Assembly: GCA_964515555.1 (NCBI GenBank)
Contig: CAZEVY010000001.1
Span: 1-64,000, forward strand
Direction of reading: 5' to 3'
DNA: 64,000 nucleotides
From: CAZEVY01 sp964515555
GTDB taxonomy: Bacteria; Acidobacteriota; Terriglobia; Bryobacterales; Bryobacteraceae
The position numbers were made by a program, and so were the translations under genes. Below, in pieces: positions 51,809-60,507 of this stretch (positions within the stretch are counted from its first letter, which is position 1; the number at the start of each line of letters is the position of its first letter). Below the pieces are notes generated by a model that had not been told where the DNA came from, searched no databases, and saw only the letters and a list, made by a program, of their open reading frames with translations.

Positions 51809-53050
51809 ATGACCGTCCGTCGCGGCGGCATGCCGCTGCGGTGGTGGATCGGGGCCATGCTGTTCGCTTCCACCACCATCAATTACATCGACCGCCAGAC
51901 GCTTAGCGTGCTGGCGCCGCGCCTCAAGGAGGAGTTCACCTGGACCAACTCCGACTTCGCGCTCATCGTGATCGCCTTCCGCGTCGCCTACGCCTTCGGG
52001 CAGACCGTCTTCGGGCGCGCGCTCGACCAGCTCGGCACGCGGCGCGGCCTGCCGATCATGGTGGCGTGGTATTCGCTGGCGGCCATGGCGACCAGTCTCG
52101 CCGTCGGCCTGCGCAGCTTCGCGCTGTGCCGGTTCCTGCTCGGCTGCGGCGAATCGGCCAACTGGCCGGGCGCGGCCAAGACGGTGTCGGAGTGGTTTCC
52201 GCGGCACGAGCGCGGCTGGGCGGTGGCGCTCTACGACAGCGGGTCGGCGATCGGCGGCGCGGTGGCGCCGATGATCGTGCTGGGACTTTACGGCGCGTTC
52301 GGCACCTGGCGTCCGGCGTTCCTGATCACCGGGACGCTGGGGTTCCTGTGGATCGTCGCGTGGCGGCTGGTGACTCGCGGCGTCTCGTGGCCGTCGGCGG
52401 GGCCGGAGGCGGAGGCGGGCGAATCCGCCGCGCCGCGCCCGCCCATGCGAGAGCTGCTCGGGATGCGCAGGACCTGGGGCATCGTGCTGGGGCGCTCCCT
52501 CACCGACCCGGTGTGGTTCTTCATCACCGACTGGTTCGCGATTTATCTGGTCTCGAAGGGCTTCGCGGTGGAGAATTCGCTGCTGGCCTTCTGGGTGCCG
52601 TTCCTGGCGGCCGATCTCGGCAACTTCGCCGGCGGCGGATTCTCCAGTTGGCTGATCTCGCGCGGGTGGCCGGTGGTGCGCGCGCGCAAGCTGGTGGTGG
52701 TGGCCGGCGGGATCGGGATGGCGATGCTGATCCCGACGGTCTTCACGTCGAGTTACGCGGCCATCGTCGCGCTGGTGGCGGTTTCGACGTTCGCCTACGC
52801 GGCCTTCTCGACGATGATGCTGGCGCTGCCGGCCGACCTGTTTCCGAGCCACTCGGTGGCGTCGGTGAGCGGGCTGAGCGGCACCGGCGCCGGCATCGGG
52901 ACCATTCTGACGACCTATGTCATCGGCGCGGTGACGGATCGCTACTCGTTCGCGCCGGTGATGGTGGGCGCGAGCCTGGTACCCGTCGCCGCCATGATCC
53001 TGGTGCTCGTGATGGTGCGCGAGGGCCGATATAATCACCGGGATGGGTGA
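51809..53050 (+). CDS. MFS transporter, anion:cation symporter (hexuronate/galactonate) type
   Basis: A 413-residue inner-membrane carrier with about 12 helices. TTINYIDRQTLSVLAP and the loop GRALDQLGTRRGL (MFS motif A) are typical of ExuT/DgoT-like sugar-acid carriers, as are CGESANWPGAAKTVSEWFP and DSGSAIGGAVAP. A sugar-acid substrate would suit the enolase-superfamily enzyme encoded at 41 kb. MPLRWW at 51830 is an alternative start. Confidence 0.9.
   Translation: MTVRRGGMPLRWWIGAMLFASTTINYIDRQTLSVLAPRLKEEFTWTNSDFALIVIAFRVAYAFGQTVFGRALDQLGTRRGLPIMVAWYSLAAMATSLAVGLRSFALCRFLLGCGESANWPGAAKTVSEWFPRHERGWAVALYDSGSAIGGAVAPMIVLGLYGAFGTWRPAFLITGTLGFLWIVAWRLVTRGVSWPSAGPEAEAGESAAPRPPMRELLGMRRTWGIVLGRSLTDPVWFFITDWFAIYLVSKGFAVENSLLAFWVPFLAADLGNFAGGGFSSWLISRGWPVVRARKLVVVAGGIGMAMLIPTVFTSSYAAIVALVAVSTFAYAAFSTMMLALPADLFPSHSVASVSGLSGTGAGIGTILTTYVIGAVTDRYSFAPVMVGASLVPVAAMILVLVMVREGRYNHRDG
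53030..53035 (+). promoter_or_regulatory. -10 TATAAT, putative leaderless start
   Basis: Perfect TATAAT within the last codons of the MFS gene, seven bases before the DinB-family ATG at 53043. Confidence 0.5.
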
Positions 53051-53555
53051 GCACGGACATTCCGGAAAACACGAGGCGCACCGGCGGCTGGTCGCGCGGC
53101 TGCGGGACCAGGCGCGCGACGTCGAGCGCCTGTGCTCGGGGCTCGACGAGGAACAGGTGGCGCGCCACACGATTCCCGGCAAGTGGTCGCTCAAGGAGAT
53201 CGCCGCGCATCTGCTGCGGTCGCAGGAGATTTTCGAAGGGCGCGTCGAGGCCATGTGCCGCGATGACAATCCGGCGGTGCGGTCGTGGAATCCCGACCAC
53301 GACGACGAGTTCCCGAATCTGGCGGCGCTGCCGGGCGCGGAGATTCTGACGCGGTTGCGCGCGGGGCGCGAGCGGCTGGCGGCGTCGCTGGATGCACTCG
53401 ACCCGGCGGGGTGGCATCGGCCGGGGCGGCATCCCGACTACCCGAACGGCTACGACGTGCACTTCCAGGTGGAGTACATGGCGCTGCACGAGGCACATCA
53501 TCTCTATCAGATGTACCAGCGGCGCGCCGCGTTGGGACGGATTCCGCATGGGTGA
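53043..53555 (+). CDS. DinB-family (DUF664-like) four-helix protein
   Basis: A 170-residue protein of the DinB/YfiT-like fold. Conserved elements are WSLKEIAAHLLRSQEIFE with its His and ALHEAHHLYQM with the metal-binding His residues. Family members are thiol S-transferases or have unknown function. It overlaps the genes on both sides. Confidence 0.85.
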   Translation: MGEHGHSGKHEAHRRLVARLRDQARDVERLCSGLDEEQVARHTIPGKWSLKEIAAHLLRSQEIFEGRVEAMCRDDNPAVRSWNPDHDDEFPNLAALPGAEILTRLRAGRERLAASLDALDPAGWHRPGRHPDYPNGYDVHFQVEYMALHEAHHLYQMYQRRAALGRIPHG

Positions 53556-55071
53556 AGGATTGGGTCCGCTCCCTTTGGTCGCGGCTCGGAAGCCAGGGTG
53601 GCGCGGCGCGTTGACTGCGGTGGCCGGGTGCCTGGCGCTGGCATCGTGCGGGAACGACCGGCCCGCCAGCGTGGCCTCGGCCGGCGACCACGCCGCGGCG
53701 GTGCGCCGTCTGAGCGCCGACATCGCGTTTCTCTCCTCGGACCTGCTGGAGGGCCGCGGCACGCCCAGCCGCGGACTCGACATCGCCGCCGCCTACCTCG
53801 AAGCGCAACTGCGCGCCATGGGCGCCGCGCCGCCGACCTTCTCCTCGTACCTGCAAACCTACCGCATCGGCAGCTACTCGCCGGCGCAGGCCACGGTAAC
53901 CGTCCGGATTAACGGCCGGCCGGTGGCGCCGGGCGACTACGTGTTCATTAACATCGGCCGCGACCCGGCGAAGTTTCCGGCGTCGCTGCCGCTGGTCGAC
54001 GCCGGCACCGGAGTGGTACACGAAGAGCGCAACGCCAACGACCTGTCGGGAGTGGACGTCAAGGGCAAGGCGGTGGTGGTCCGCAAGGGCGCGCCCTGGA
54101 AGCTCGACTCCGGGGCGGTATTCGGACCGGACCGCGCGATCGGCAAAGTGATGGCGGCGACGGTGCGCGGCGCCGAAATGATCGTGTACCTCAGCGACCA
54201 ACTGGACCTGGGGGTCGAGGCCGAGCAGGGCTTCTTCCTCCAGATGAAGCAGGCCAACGTCGGCTTTGTGCGCGACCCGCGGCTGAAGCACGCCTCGGCG
54301 CTGAATCCGATTCTGGTGCTGCGGCCCGCAGCGTATACGCCGGCGGCGAACGGCAGGATCGAGATCGCCATCTCGGCCAAAGTGGAGGAAGCGCGCGCGT
54401 CCAACGTGATGGGCGTGATCCCGGGAACCGACCCGGCGCTGCGCTCGGAGTGGGTGGTGCTGGCGGCGCACTACGATCACCTGGGATCGCACTCCACCGC
54501 GGGTAAGGACGGCGTCTGGAACGGCGCCGACGACAACGCCAGCGGCACGGCCGGCGTGCTGGAGATCGCGCGGCGCATCGCGGCGTCGCCGGGCAGGCGC
54601 AGCACGCTGGTGTTCTTCACGAGCGGCGAGGACCGCGGCATTTTCGGATCGGCCTACTATTCGATTCAGCCGGAAGCGCCGATGGCCAGTGTCGCGGCGA
54701 TGATCAACCTCGACATGATCGGGCGCTCGGAGGGCACGGTGCAGGCCATCGCGCCAACGTCGCCGAAGCTGTTCGATCAGGCTGTGGAGGCGGGCGCGCG
54801 GCACGGGATCAACGTGATCGCCGATCAGCAGCCGTCGTGGCGGCTGATCTACCTGACGGACACCTACCACTTCGCGCGCGCGGGCGCGCCGACGATTCAC
54901 TTTTTCACCGGCGTGCACCCGGACTATCATCAGCCATCGGACACGGCCGACAAGATTCGCACCGAGGAGCTGGCGCGGATCGTGGAGGTGGCGGCGGATA
55001 TGGCGCGATCGTACGCGGGCGGCGCGCCTCGGGCGGGGTTTCAGCGGCCGGCGTGGTTCGTCGCGCCGTGA
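53548..55071 (+). CDS. M28 family aminopeptidase, lipoprotein
   Basis: A 507-residue Zn-aminopeptidase. The signal ends LALASC (lipobox). A PA-like insert (about 120-250) precedes the M28 catalytic domain with LAAHYDHLG (His), NGADDNASGTAG (bridging Asp), SGEDRGIFGS (Glu), INLDMIGR (Asp) and HPDYHQPSDTADKI (His). It probably degrades peptides in the periplasm or at the surface. Start 53548 gives the signal peptide; the stop overlaps the next GTG. Confidence 0.9.
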   Translation: MGEGLGPLPLVAARKPGWRGALTAVAGCLALASCGNDRPASVASAGDHAAAVRRLSADIAFLSSDLLEGRGTPSRGLDIAAAYLEAQLRAMGAAPPTFSSYLQTYRIGSYSPAQATVTVRINGRPVAPGDYVFINIGRDPAKFPASLPLVDAGTGVVHEERNANDLSGVDVKGKAVVVRKGAPWKLDSGAVFGPDRAIGKVMAATVRGAEMIVYLSDQLDLGVEAEQGFFLQMKQANVGFVRDPRLKHASALNPILVLRPAAYTPAANGRIEIAISAKVEEARASNVMGVIPGTDPALRSEWVVLAAHYDHLGSHSTAGKDGVWNGADDNASGTAGVLEIARRIAASPGRRSTLVFFTSGEDRGIFGSAYYSIQPEAPMASVAAMINLDMIGRSEGTVQAIAPTSPKLFDQAVEAGARHGINVIADQQPSWRLIYLTDTYHFARAGAPTIHFFTGVHPDYHQPSDTADKIRTEELARIVEVAADMARSYAGGAPRAGFQRPAWFVAP

Positions 55072-55631
55072 CGCTGGCCTACGTATTCTGGCACTGGCCG
55101 AAGCCGGGAGGGGCGCGCGAAGTCTACGAGACGCGCCTCGGCATGTTTCACGATGCGCTGGCGGCGCATCCGCCGCGCGGGTTCGAGCGGTCGGCGGCGC
55201 TACGGGTGTCGGGCGCGCCGTGGACCGGTGCTGCCGAAGCTTACGAGGACTGGTACCTGATCGACGGCTTCGCGGCGCTCGGCGAGATCAACGAGGCGGC
55301 GGTGAGCGGAGCGCGGCAGCGGCCGCACGACGAGGTCGCCGTGGAGGCCGGGGGCGGGACGGCTGGAGTGTACAGGTTGATCGCCGGCGCGGGGGATGTG
55401 GCGGCGGCGCGGGTGTCGTATTGGATGGCGAAGCCCGCCGGGATGACTTACGCGGCCTTTCGCGAGGCGCTTGGGGGCGCGCTGGCGTCGCCGGGGACGT
55501 CGCTGTGGCAACGGCAGATGACGCTGGGTCCGGCGACGGAGTTCTGCCTGCAAGCGCCGGGCGCGGCCGCGGCGCCGGAGGCGGTTTCGGCGACAGTGGT
55601 GCGCGTTGAGCTGACGTGGCCGCGCGGTTGA
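55068..55631 (+). CDS. Hypothetical cytosolic protein
   Basis: A 187-residue protein without signal peptide: TLAYVFWHWPKPGG, YEDWYLIDGFAALGEIN, ARVSYWMAKPAGMTY and LGPATEFCL. The layout suggests two dimeric alpha-beta-barrel (EthD-like) halves, but no catalytic residue is recognised. GTG 55068 overlaps the peptidase stop, so it is co-translated with it. Confidence 0.6.
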   Translation: MTLAYVFWHWPKPGGAREVYETRLGMFHDALAAHPPRGFERSAALRVSGAPWTGAAEAYEDWYLIDGFAALGEINEAAVSGARQRPHDEVAVEAGGGTAGVYRLIAGAGDVAAARVSYWMAKPAGMTYAAFREALGGALASPGTSLWQRQMTLGPATEFCLQAPGAAAAPEAVSATVVRVELTWPRG

Positions 55632-55676
55632 CCGCAATCCGGTGAACTGATCTACTGATTACGAAGCGAGGTGACT

Positions 55677-57251
55677 ATGCTCCTCCGAGTCCTGAAAAAC
55701 CTGACGCGCCGCGACCTGTTCCGCGCCGGCGGGCTGGCCGCGCTGGCGGGCGGATCGCAGCAGTCGTCGCAGGCGGCGCCGGCGCTGCGCATCGGGGCCG
55801 ACATTTTTCAATCGATCGGCGTGCGGCCGATCGTCAACTGCCGCGGCACGTTCACGATCATCACCGGGTCGCAGACGCTGCCGGAAGTGAAGCGCGCCAT
55901 GGATGAAGCCTCGCGCCACTACGTCCACATGGACGAGCTGATGGAGGCCGTGAGCGCGCGGCTGGCCGAGCTGACGGGCGCCGAGTGGGGCATCGTGACG
56001 GCGGGATGCGCGGCGGCGCTGGCGCACGCGACGGCGGCCTGCGTCGCGGGGTCGGACCCGGAGAAGATGCAGCGGCTTCCGGATCTGCGGGGCCTGAAGA
56101 ACGAGGTCATCTCGCCGCGCTACTCGCGCAACGAGTACGACCACGCGGTCCGCATGATCGGCGTCAAGATGATCGACGTGGGCACGCGCGAGGAGTACGA
56201 GGCGGCCTTCAACAAGCAGACGGCGATGGTGATGGTGCTCGCCGGGCAGCAGGATCGCGGGCCGGTGCTGGGCCTCGAATACCTCGCGCAAGTGGCGGCC
56301 AAGCGCGGCGTGCCGGTGCTGGTGGACGCCGCCGCCGAGAAGCTGACAATTCCCAACGTCCATCTCCAGCGCGGCGCGACGCTGGTGGCCTACTCGGGCG
56401 GCAAGTGCATTCGCGGACCGCAGTGCGCGGGCCTGCTGCTCGGGCGCAAGGACCTGGTGCAGGCGGCCTGGATCAACAGCGCGCCGCATCACGCCGCGGG
56501 CCGCGCGATGAAGGTCGGCAAGGAAGAGATCATGGGCATGCTCGCGGCGGTTGAGATGTGGGTGAAGCGCGACCATGACGCCGAGTGGAAGACGTGGGAG
56601 TCGTGGCTCGACGAGATCGCGGCGAAGGTGAAGACGGTGGCGGGCGTGACCACGGAGATCACGCGCCCGCAGGGACTCTCGAACAGCGCGCCCAGGCTGC
56701 GCATCGCCTGGGACGGCGCGAAGCTGGGCATCACCGGCACGGAGGTGGAGAAGCTGCTGCTCGACGGCGAGCCGCGCGTCGTGCTGGCGGGGGCGCAGGG
56801 CGATCGGCGAAGGATGCAAAGCTCGGTCGGCGTCATGCCGTATATGATGATGCCGGGCGACGCCAAGGTGGCCGCGGCGCGCCTGCATGCGGTGCTGGCG
56901 AAACCTCCGAAGTTCGAGACGCCGGCGATTCCCGCGCCCTCGGTGGACGTGACGGGGCAGTGGGAGGTCGACGTGGAGTACACCTGCGGGAAGGCGCGGC
57001 ACGGGCTGGTGTTCGAGCAGAAGAACGGCGAGCTCGTGGGGACGCACACCGGCGATATTCTCGCGGGCGATTTGCGCGGCGCGGTGGAAGGATCGCAGGT
57101 GCGCTTCCGGAGCTCGCACCGCTACGAGGGGAAGCGGCTCGGCTACGACTTCACGGGGACGTCGGATGGGACGACCATCGCCGGGGTCGTGGATTTGGGC
57201 GAGTACGGCAAGGCGAAGTGGTCGGCGCGGCGGCGGAAGTACGGGGCTTAG
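55677..57251 (+). CDS. Exported SelA-like PLP-dependent enzyme with a C-terminal beta domain
   Basis: A 524-residue fold-type I PLP enzyme related to selenocysteine synthase SelA and D-glucosaminate ammonia-lyase. A Tat-like signal (TRRDLFRAGGLAALAGG) implies export. Typical segments: RPIVNCRGTFTIITGS, YVHMDELMEAV, GAEWGIVTAGCAAAL, and the PLP Lys in YSGGKCIRGPQ (near 243). From about residue 420 a beta-rich domain is added (VDVTGQWEVDVEYTCG). It is unlikely to make Sec-tRNA; a lyase or racemase on an amino sugar is more likely. ATG 55677 follows GAGGTG; GTG 55671 is possible. Confidence 0.85.
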   Translation: MLLRVLKNLTRRDLFRAGGLAALAGGSQQSSQAAPALRIGADIFQSIGVRPIVNCRGTFTIITGSQTLPEVKRAMDEASRHYVHMDELMEAVSARLAELTGAEWGIVTAGCAAALAHATAACVAGSDPEKMQRLPDLRGLKNEVISPRYSRNEYDHAVRMIGVKMIDVGTREEYEAAFNKQTAMVMVLAGQQDRGPVLGLEYLAQVAAKRGVPVLVDAAAEKLTIPNVHLQRGATLVAYSGGKCIRGPQCAGLLLGRKDLVQAAWINSAPHHAAGRAMKVGKEEIMGMLAAVEMWVKRDHDAEWKTWESWLDEIAAKVKTVAGVTTEITRPQGLSNSAPRLRIAWDGAKLGITGTEVEKLLLDGEPRVVLAGAQGDRRRMQSSVGVMPYMMMPGDAKVAAARLHAVLAKPPKFETPAIPAPSVDVTGQWEVDVEYTCGKARHGLVFEQKNGELVGTHTGDILAGDLRGAVEGSQVRFRSSHRYEGKRLGYDFTGTSDGTTIAGVVDLGEYGKAKWSARRRKYGA

Positions 57252-58134
57252 CGCGATGCGTCGCGCTCGGCCTGGCGGATGATGACGGGTGCGAGGCCGG
57301 CGAGATTCGCCGGAAGGCGAACGCGCNNNNNNNNNNNNNNNNNNNNNNNNNNNNNNNNNNNNNNNNNNNNNNNNNNNNNNNNNNNNNNNNNNNNNNNNNN
57401 NNNNNNNNNNNNNNNNNNNNNNNNNNCTGGCGGATGATGACGGGTGCGAGGCCGGCGAGATTCGCCGGAAGGCGAACGCGCAAGATCACCAAGTCGGGCG
57501 CCGGCCCGACGAGCATCGCCACGCCGTGAACGGGGTCGTCGCTTTTTTTCAGCCAGGAGTTGTATGTTCCCAGCCCGTCGGCGTGAGCGGGGGTCGTGTA
57601 CTCGACGGTATTGTCACCTTTGTAAGTGAGGACGTCCTTCGGGTACGGCGCGAAGGTGAGCGCCGTATCGAACCCCTCGGTGAGGGAGATCGCGACGGCC
57701 CTGTGAGCCGGGAAGACCCGCGCTATGATTTCGGCCACGTCGAATCGTCCGATGGTTTCGCCGCTCCGGTGGCTGATCGCGATCGCCGGTCCCGTGAAGC
57801 CCGTCCGATCCGGCAGGTTGGCCCAATCGATCGGCTGCGGGCTTACCAGCAGCGATGCGCCGCCGGAGCCGTAGACTCCGAAGCAGTGCCAGCCGCGCGG
57901 GCCGAGGACGCTTAGATGCTCGGACTTGTAGTACGCAAGCTGTGCGGCGAACTGCGCCGGAATCGGCAGGGACTTGCTCGCGCCCGTGGGCGCATCGATG
58001 GGTCCGATCTGACCGTCGGACTTGCAGCCGACGAAGGGGACGGTCGCGGTCTTCGGCTGCGCGAACGACGGAAGCGCGGCGACTAAGAGCAGGAGCGCGC
58101 CACCGTCACGCCATTTTGCGTTTGCGGAGTTCAT
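57248..58134 (-). CDS. Exported protein of unknown function, split by a false assembly gap
   Basis: Signal peptide (VAALPSFAQ), then GCKSDGQIGPIDAP, AQLAYYKSEHLSVLGPRGWHC, GSGGASLLVSP and NSWLKKSDDPVHGVAMLVG. The coding frame enters a run of 100 N flanked by the same 55 bases on both sides. Removing the N and one repeat leaves 732 bases, exactly 243 codons plus TAA (57248-57250), ending IIRQAERDASR. The start overlaps the end of the ABC permease gene by 29 bases. No family recognised. Confidence 0.7.
57272..57481. other. Scaffold gap of 100 N between identical 55-bp ends
   Basis: 57272-57326 and 57427-57481 are identical; 57327-57426 is N. This is the form left when a scaffolder places a default gap between contigs that in fact overlap by a k-mer of 55. 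Confidence 0.92.
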
Positions 58135-59026
58135 CGACGGCCACCGCCAGAATGATGATCGCACCGATGATGGCCTGCTGCACGTAGGGCGAGATGCCGA
58201 GCAGGTCGCTGCCGTTCGACAGCAGTCCCATGATGAAGGCGCCGATGAGCGTGCCGATGACGCTGCCCTCGCCGCCGCGCAGGCTTCCGCCGCCGATCAC
58301 CACCGCGGCGATCGCCTGAAGCTCGTAGCCCTGGCCCGCGGTCGGCTGTCCGGTCATGAGGCGCGAGGCCTCGATCATGCCGGCGAAGCCGGTGAGCATG
58401 CCGCCGATGGTGTACACGGCGGTCGTATGAAACGCCACGGGAATGCCGGCGTAGAGCGCGGCCTCGTGGTTGCTGCCGATGGCGAAGGCGTAGCGTCCCA
58501 GGCGCGTGTGCTCCAGGATGATGTGCACGGCGGCGCCGCACACCACCAGAATCCACAGCACGACCGGAACGCCGACTACAGTACCTTCGCCGAGATAGGA
58601 GAACGCCTGCGGGATGCGGTGCACCGGCAGTCCATTCGAAATGATGAGCGCCAGACCGCGCACGATGCCGAGCGTGCCGAGCGTCACGATGAACGGGTTG
58701 ATGCGCAGCGTGGTCGTCAGCAGGCCGTTGGCGAAGCCGCACAGCATTCCGGTGAAGACTCCCGCTGCGATGCCGGCGGGAATCGGCCAGCCGCGCTCCA
58801 TCGCCATGGCGCCGATGAGTCCGCCCATCGCGAGGATCGAGCCGACCGAGAGATCGATGCCGCCGGCGATGATGATCATCGTCATGCCGAGCGCCATGAT
58901 GTTGATGACGGCGGTCTGGCGCACGACGCTCGAGAGGTTTGTGCCGGTGAGGAAGTGCGGCGTCGCCAGCGACAGCGCCACGACCAGCGCGATCAGCGTG
59001 AGAAAGGGGAGCAGCCGCTGGATCAT
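58106..59026 (-). CDS. Sugar ABC transporter permease (RbsC family)
   Basis: A 306-residue inner-membrane permease with about eight or more helices. GGIDLSVGSILAMGGLIGA, GLANGLLTT-like and AIAAVVIGGGSLRGGEGSVIGTLIG are the ribose/xylose-type permease signatures. Its ATG overlaps the RbsA-type stop (ATGA). No periplasmic binding protein is encoded nearby. Confidence 0.93.
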   Translation of the reverse strand: MIQRLLPFLTLIALVVALSLATPHFLTGTNLSSVVRQTAVINIMALGMTMIIIAGGIDLSVGSILAMGGLIGAMAMERGWPIPAGIAAGVFTGMLCGFANGLLTTTLRINPFIVTLGTLGIVRGLALIISNGLPVHRIPQAFSYLGEGTVVGVPVVLWILVVCGAAVHIILEHTRLGRYAFAIGSNHEAALYAGIPVAFHTTAVYTIGGMLTGFAGMIEASRLMTGQPTAGQGYELQAIAAVVIGGGSLRGGEGSVIGTLIGAFIMGLLSNGSDLLGISPYVQQAIIGAIIILAVAVDELRKRKMA

Positions 59027-60507
59027 GCCGCCGCCTCCAGCGCCGCCAGACGCATGATGTCGGCCTGCGTGGCGCCGCGAGCGAGCTCGCCGGCGAGGCG
59101 GCCCTGGCGCATGACGAGGATGCGGTCGGGCGCCTGCAACAATTCGGGGAGCTCGGAGCTGACCATGAGAATCGCGGCGCCGGAGCGGGCCAGGCTATCC
59201 ATCATCTCGAAGACCTCGGCCTTGGCGCCGACGTCGATGCCGCGGGTCGGCTCGTCGAACAGGAACACGCGCGCCGTGCCCAGCAGCCACTTGGCGATGA
59301 CCACCTTCTGCTGATTGCCGCCGCTGAGGCGGCCGGCGAGCTGTCGCGGGGAGTCGGCGCGGATGCGGAGTTTCGCGATGTAGTCGGCGGCGAGGCGGCG
59401 CTCCTCGGCGAGGCGCAGCACGCCGCCGGGGCTGACGCGCGCGAGGTTGGCGATGGTCATGTTGTGCGCGATGGAGAGCGCGCGCGCGAGTCCGGTGCGC
59501 TGGCGGTCCTCGGGGATGAGAGCGACGCCCGAGCGCACGGCGTCGCGCGGCGACCGGATGCGGGCGTCGCGGCCGGCGATGGCGACGCGGCCGCGGTCGA
59601 CGGGGTCGAGTCCGAAGATGGCGCGGCAGAGCTCGGTGCGGCCGGCGCCGACGAGTCCGGCGAGTCCGACGATTTCGCCGGCGCGCAGCGAGAAGGAGAT
59701 GTCCTTGAGCAGTGGCGCGCGCGTGAGTCCCTCGACGCGGAGGAGCTCCTCGCGGGGCGGGAGGGAGTCGCGGCGGTAGATCGCCGAGACTTCGCGTCCG
59801 ACCATGTGCTCGATGATGCGCTCATTCGAGAGCTCGGCGAGCGGGCCGGTGTGGACAGTCTCGCCGTCGCGCAGGATGGTGACGCGGTCGCCGACGGCGC
59901 GCAGCTCCTCGAGGCGGTGCGTGATGTAGATGACGCCCATGCCGCGGTCGCGCAGCGCGCGCACGATGCGGAAGACCTCGTGGGTCTCGGATTCGGAGAG
60001 CGAGCTGGTGGGCTCGTCGAAGATGAGCAGGCTCGAGCCGTGTTGAATCGCGCGGCAGATTTCGACGAGCTGCTTGCCGGCGGGGCTGAGGCGCTCGACG
60101 CGCCAGTCGGCCTGAAGCGGGAAGCGGTGTTCCTCGATGAGACGCGCGGCGTCGCGCATCATGCGGCGGCGGTCGACGAAGCCGAAGGGGAGGCGTGGGG
60201 CGCGCCCGAGGAAGATGTTCTCGGCGACGGTGAGGTGCGGAGCGAGGAGCGACTCCTGATGCACCATGGCGATGCCGATGGCGGCGGCCTCGGCGGGAAG
60301 CCGGAGGTCGACGGGTGCGCCTTTCCAGAGCATTTCGCCGGAGTCGCGCTGGTAGATGCCGGCGACGATTTTCATGAGGGTGGACTTGCCGGCTCCGTTT
60401 TCGCCGAGCAGCAGGTGGACTTCGCCGGAGTCGACCGAGAGGTTGCCGTCGCGGAGCGCAACCACGCCGCCGAATCGCTTTCCGATGCCGCGGAGTTGGA
60501 GGAGCAT
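59023..60507 (-). CDS. Sugar ABC transporter ATP-binding protein (RbsA family)
   Basis: A 494-residue tandem ATPase. The first domain has Walker A GENGAGKST, signature LSPAGKQ and Walker B LLIFDEPTS. The second has the degenerate Walker A GLVGAGRTE usual in this family, signature LSGGNQQK and FLFDEPTRGIDVG. Energises uptake of a monosaccharide. TAAACT at 60519-60524 may be its -10; a heptamer array lies 56 bases upstream. Confidence 0.94.
   Translation of the reverse strand: MLLQLRGIGKRFGGVVALRDGNLSVDSGEVHLLLGENGAGKSTLMKIVAGIYQRDSGEMLWKGAPVDLRLPAEAAAIGIAMVHQESLLAPHLTVAENIFLGRAPRLPFGFVDRRRMMRDAARLIEEHRFPLQADWRVERLSPAGKQLVEICRAIQHGSSLLIFDEPTSSLSESETHEVFRIVRALRDRGMGVIYITHRLEELRAVGDRVTILRDGETVHTGPLAELSNERIIEHMVGREVSAIYRRDSLPPREELLRVEGLTRAPLLKDISFSLRAGEIVGLAGLVGAGRTELCRAIFGLDPVDRGRVAIAGRDARIRSPRDAVRSGVALIPEDRQRTGLARALSIAHNMTIANLARVSPGGVLRLAEERRLAADYIAKLRIRADSPRQLAGRLSGGNQQKVVIAKWLLGTARVFLFDEPTRGIDVGAKAEVFEMMDSLARSGAAILMVSSELPELLQAPDRILVMRQGRLAGELARGATQADIMRLAALEAAA

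Noticed and set aside
57272..57481. A 55-bp direct repeat suggestive of an attachment site
   Set aside because: It flanks exactly 100 N and merging restores a reading frame, so it is a scaffolding artefact.
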